Shown piece by piece: positions 28,640-30,847 of a stretch of DNA of 30,847 nucleotides. A program made the position numbers and the translations under genes. Origin of the DNA: Gnetum montanum (taxonomy: Eukaryota; Streptophyta; Gnetopsida; Gnetales; Gnetaceae); contig MNCI01019000.1 of assembly GCA_015680685.1 (NCBI GenBank), forward strand, positions 120,547 to 151,393, read 5' to 3'. Numbering within the stretch: the first letter of the stretch is position 1; the number at the start of each line of letters is the position of its first letter. The notes beneath the pieces are model-generated. The model saw nothing but the letters and a program-made list of their open reading frames with translations, was not told where the DNA came from and did no database searches.

Positions 28640-29730
28640 AGGATATGCCAACATAGGATTTACACCAACCCCTCCATGAAGCCTTGAAGACAACTGCAAA
28701 GGCATTTGAACCTAAAACTAAAGCAAGTAGTTAAGGAAGAAATAGAATAGCTTCTCAAGGCTAGGTTCATATACCCCATTGCTGATAGTGAATGGGCTAA
28801 CCCCTTAGTTATTGTGCCTAAAATGGGAGGCAAATAGAGGGTGTGCATAGATTTTAGGCTACTGAAGATGGAAACATTCAAAGATCACTTTCCGTTGCCA
28901 TTTGTTGACCAAGTCTTAGACACCATCATAGGGCATCGCTACTACAGTTTTCTAGATGAATATAGCAAATATAATCAAATACAAATAGACCTAGAAGACC
29001 AAGCCAACACTACATTCACCAGTCCTTGGGGAACATTTACATACAAAGAAATGCCATCTGGCTTGTGCAATGCCCCTACAACATTTCAATGACTAGTTCT
29101 AAGCATTTTCCAATAGCAAATAGGAAATGGTGTAGAAGTCTTTGTGGATGATTTCTCCACCAATGGAGAAAACTTTGATCAAGCCTTGGACTAGTTAGAG
29201 CAAGTGTTAAAAAGAGGTAGACCCCAAGAAAATCAAAGTTATCCAAGGAATTACCCATCAACCGAAAACTATCAAAGATATTTAATCATTCCTTGGACAT
29301 ACTTGCTACTATAGGAGATTTATTAAGAAATTTTCAAAGGTTTTCAAACCATTGGTGGAATTAACAAAAAAGGACGTACCTTTCGAGTGGATCAAGGAAT
29401 GCGAATTAGCTTTTCAAACTCTGAAATAGAAGCTAGTAGAAACACCCATTCTACAAGCTCCTAACTAGTCCAAACCATTCCATATCATGATTGACGCATC
29501 TAACTATGCCTTAGGAGATGTACTTACATAGTTAGATGACCAGAAGCATCCTTATTACATCCACTGTGTAAGTAGAAGTATCGTTGGTGCACAACTTAAC
29601 TACACCACCACAGAGAAAGAAATAAAGGTTGTAGTGTTTGCACTAGAAAAGTTTAGATAGTATGTATGGAATATAAAGTATATATACATATAGATCATAT
29701 TGCAATAAGGTTCCTCATGAATAAGCCAAT
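28640..29730 (+). pseudogene. Reverse transcriptase and RNase H of element D (broken)
   Basis: RT starts with the KEEIE-LLKARFIYPIADS segment near 28730. The clean stretch 28841-29092 has CIDFRLLK, DHFPLPF, YYSFLDEYSKYNQI and FTYKEMPSGLCNAPTTFQ. The active site reads EVFVDDFS near 29139-29155, with both Asp present. Near 29215 the reading jumps from QVLKRG to the KKIKVIQGIT segment, about 35 residues fewer than in C, with a frame change. RNase H follows with IDASNYALGDVL (near 29495) and NYTTTEKEI (near 29605), interrupted by stops. An opposite-strand frame at 29076-29261 is a shadow. Confidence 0.85.
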
Positions 29731-30014
29731 GGTAGGCCCTCGTATCATACGATGGCTTGTAATCTTACAAGAGTTCGATCTTACGATGATCGATCGTAAA
29801 GGCACTGAGAACGTAGTTGCTGATCATTTATCTTAGTTGCAATGGGACAACAAAAAGGACAAGTATCCAATTTCTGATTATTTTCCTGATAGATTCCTCT
29901 TTGCCAGTGTAGTGAATAATCAATCACCCATGGAGACAAACTGATATAGTAGAATTCTTACCAATCTTCTCATCCAACAAATACCACAAGAGTTAAACCT
30001 TAAGAAGAAACAAT

Positions 30015-30847
30015 AGTTTCTTCACCGAGCTAAGTACTTTATGAAAATCAATGGGCAACTTTACAAAGTGTGTCATGATGGCTTGGTTCAATGGTGTGTT
30101 CCTGATATAGATCAACTACGAGTTCTCCAAGATGCTCATGAGGGTCCTTGTGGGGGTCATTATGCTAGGAGATGAATGACCATTAAGATCTTGCTTGCAG
30201 GTTATTATTGGCCTACATTGTTTTAGGGGGCCCATCAATTCCTCCAATCTTGTGAGTGTTGTCAACGTGATGGGGGAATGATTGCTAGAATGGAGGATCT
30301 GCAACAATGGATCTAATCATTAGAACCCTTTGACATTTGGGGAATTGATTTTATGGGGCTAGTTACACCAATGTCCAATGGAAAATCCTATATCATTGTT
30401 GCTGTTGATTAACTAACTAAAGGGGTAGAAGTAGCTGCTGTTAAGGATTGTACATCATCTACAACTGCATGATTTTTTCAACAACAAATCATAAACAAGT
30501 TTAGTATGCCTCGTGCACTTATTTCAGACAATAGTACCCACTTCACAGGTGTAACTTTTCAAAAATTAATACAACACTTAGGAGTTGAGCATAAATTGAC
30601 TACACCATACCACCCCCAAGCAAACGGTTATGCAGAAGTCACCAATAGGGAGATTACGAAGATATTGACAATAACTGTTAGCAAGTTTAGGCAAGAATGG
30701 AGCACTAAACTAAATGATGCTCTTTGGGCATATCACTCCACATGAAAATTCCCTATAGGCTACTCTCCCTATGAGTTAGTGTATAGTAAATTACCAATGC
30801 TTCCCATTCAAACTGAGCTCCGTACACTATCCATGGCATGTGACCTC
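30015..30847 (+). pseudogene. Integrase of element D (catalytic triad present, stops; runs off the edge)
   Basis: The zinc-binding H-H-C-C part is HEGPCGGH (near 30137-30160) and CECCQRDGG (near 30252-30275). The catalytic core has WGIDFMGL with Asp at 30347-30349, LISDNSTHF with Asp at 30527-30529, and GYAEVTNREI with Glu at 30635-30637, giving exact D-35-E spacing. The cleanest stretch is 30506-30745, with HKLTTPYHPQANG. A TGA at about 30743-30745 and earlier stops interrupt it. The GYSPYELVYSKLP segment continues to the window end. Confidence 0.87.

Larger units (their letters stand above)
24317..30847 (+). mobile_element. Element D: Ty3/gypsy retrotransposon, 5' LTR through integrase (3' end out of window)
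   Basis: A plus-strand gypsy element. It has LTR 24317-25355, tRNA-Asp primer site 25357-25374, gag 25492-27480, protease 27493-28230, RT/RNase H about 28640-29730 and integrase about 30015 to the window edge. It is the best preserved element at catalytic positions, with protease DSG, RT FVDD and integrase D-D35-E. It still carries stops in every domain, a deletion of the gag zinc knuckle and a deletion in RT. Confidence 0.92.

Overview
This window looks like nuclear DNA of a seed plant and consists almost entirely of old, nested LTR retrotransposons. I see no intact host gene, no rRNA or tRNA gene, no CRISPR array and no bacterial-type gene. The plant assignment rests on Ty3/gypsy elements with a tRNA-Asp type primer site (Athila/Tat-like), reverse transcriptase wording typical of that group, and a Ty1/copia element with the usual initiator tRNA-Met primer site. 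The species cannot be named from this sequence.

Layout, left to right. Element A (minus) fills 1-2899: gag, primer site and a 1041-bp 5' LTR. It continues off the left edge. It sits inside B1 (minus, 2900 to about 3974), a protease fragment. B1 abuts B2 (minus, about 3975-7928), which has protease, gag, primer site and 5' LTR. An unassigned AT-rich stretch (7929 to about 8490) follows. Element E (plus) is a gag-plus-3'-region relic in two pieces, about 8490-9539 and 19469 to about 21704. Between the pieces lies element C (minus, 9540-19463), a full-length 9.9-kb gypsy element with two 840-bp LTRs and a perfect 5-bp target duplication TTCCT. To the right are an inverted LTR scrap (about 21705-21858), a truncated copia element (minus, 21859-24142), a short spacer, and element D (plus, from 24317). 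D has a 1039-bp 5' LTR, gag, protease, RT/RNase H and integrase, and runs off the right edge.

The gypsy order is LTR, tRNA-Asp primer site, gag (N-terminal domain, Ser/charged linker, capsid core, zinc knuckle, Pro-rich linker), protease, RT, RNase H, integrase, a long 3' noncoding region with several G-rich polypurine motifs, and LTR. Every copy carries stops or frameshifts, largely of the C-to-T/G-to-A kind expected after cytosine methylation. D keeps the most catalytic residues. C has lost protease, RT and integrase active-site residues.

The most interesting structure is in the U5 part of A's LTR (2278-2567). Three consecutive inverted-repeat units there have different arm sequences, yet the arms still pair within each unit. 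This is the covariation pattern of a structured RNA leader. Other points of note are lineage-specific short repeats just upstream of the LTR TATA boxes, a pol-less gag relic (E), a 17-bp filler duplication where D lost its zinc knuckle, and a 14-bp duplicated polypurine motif in C.
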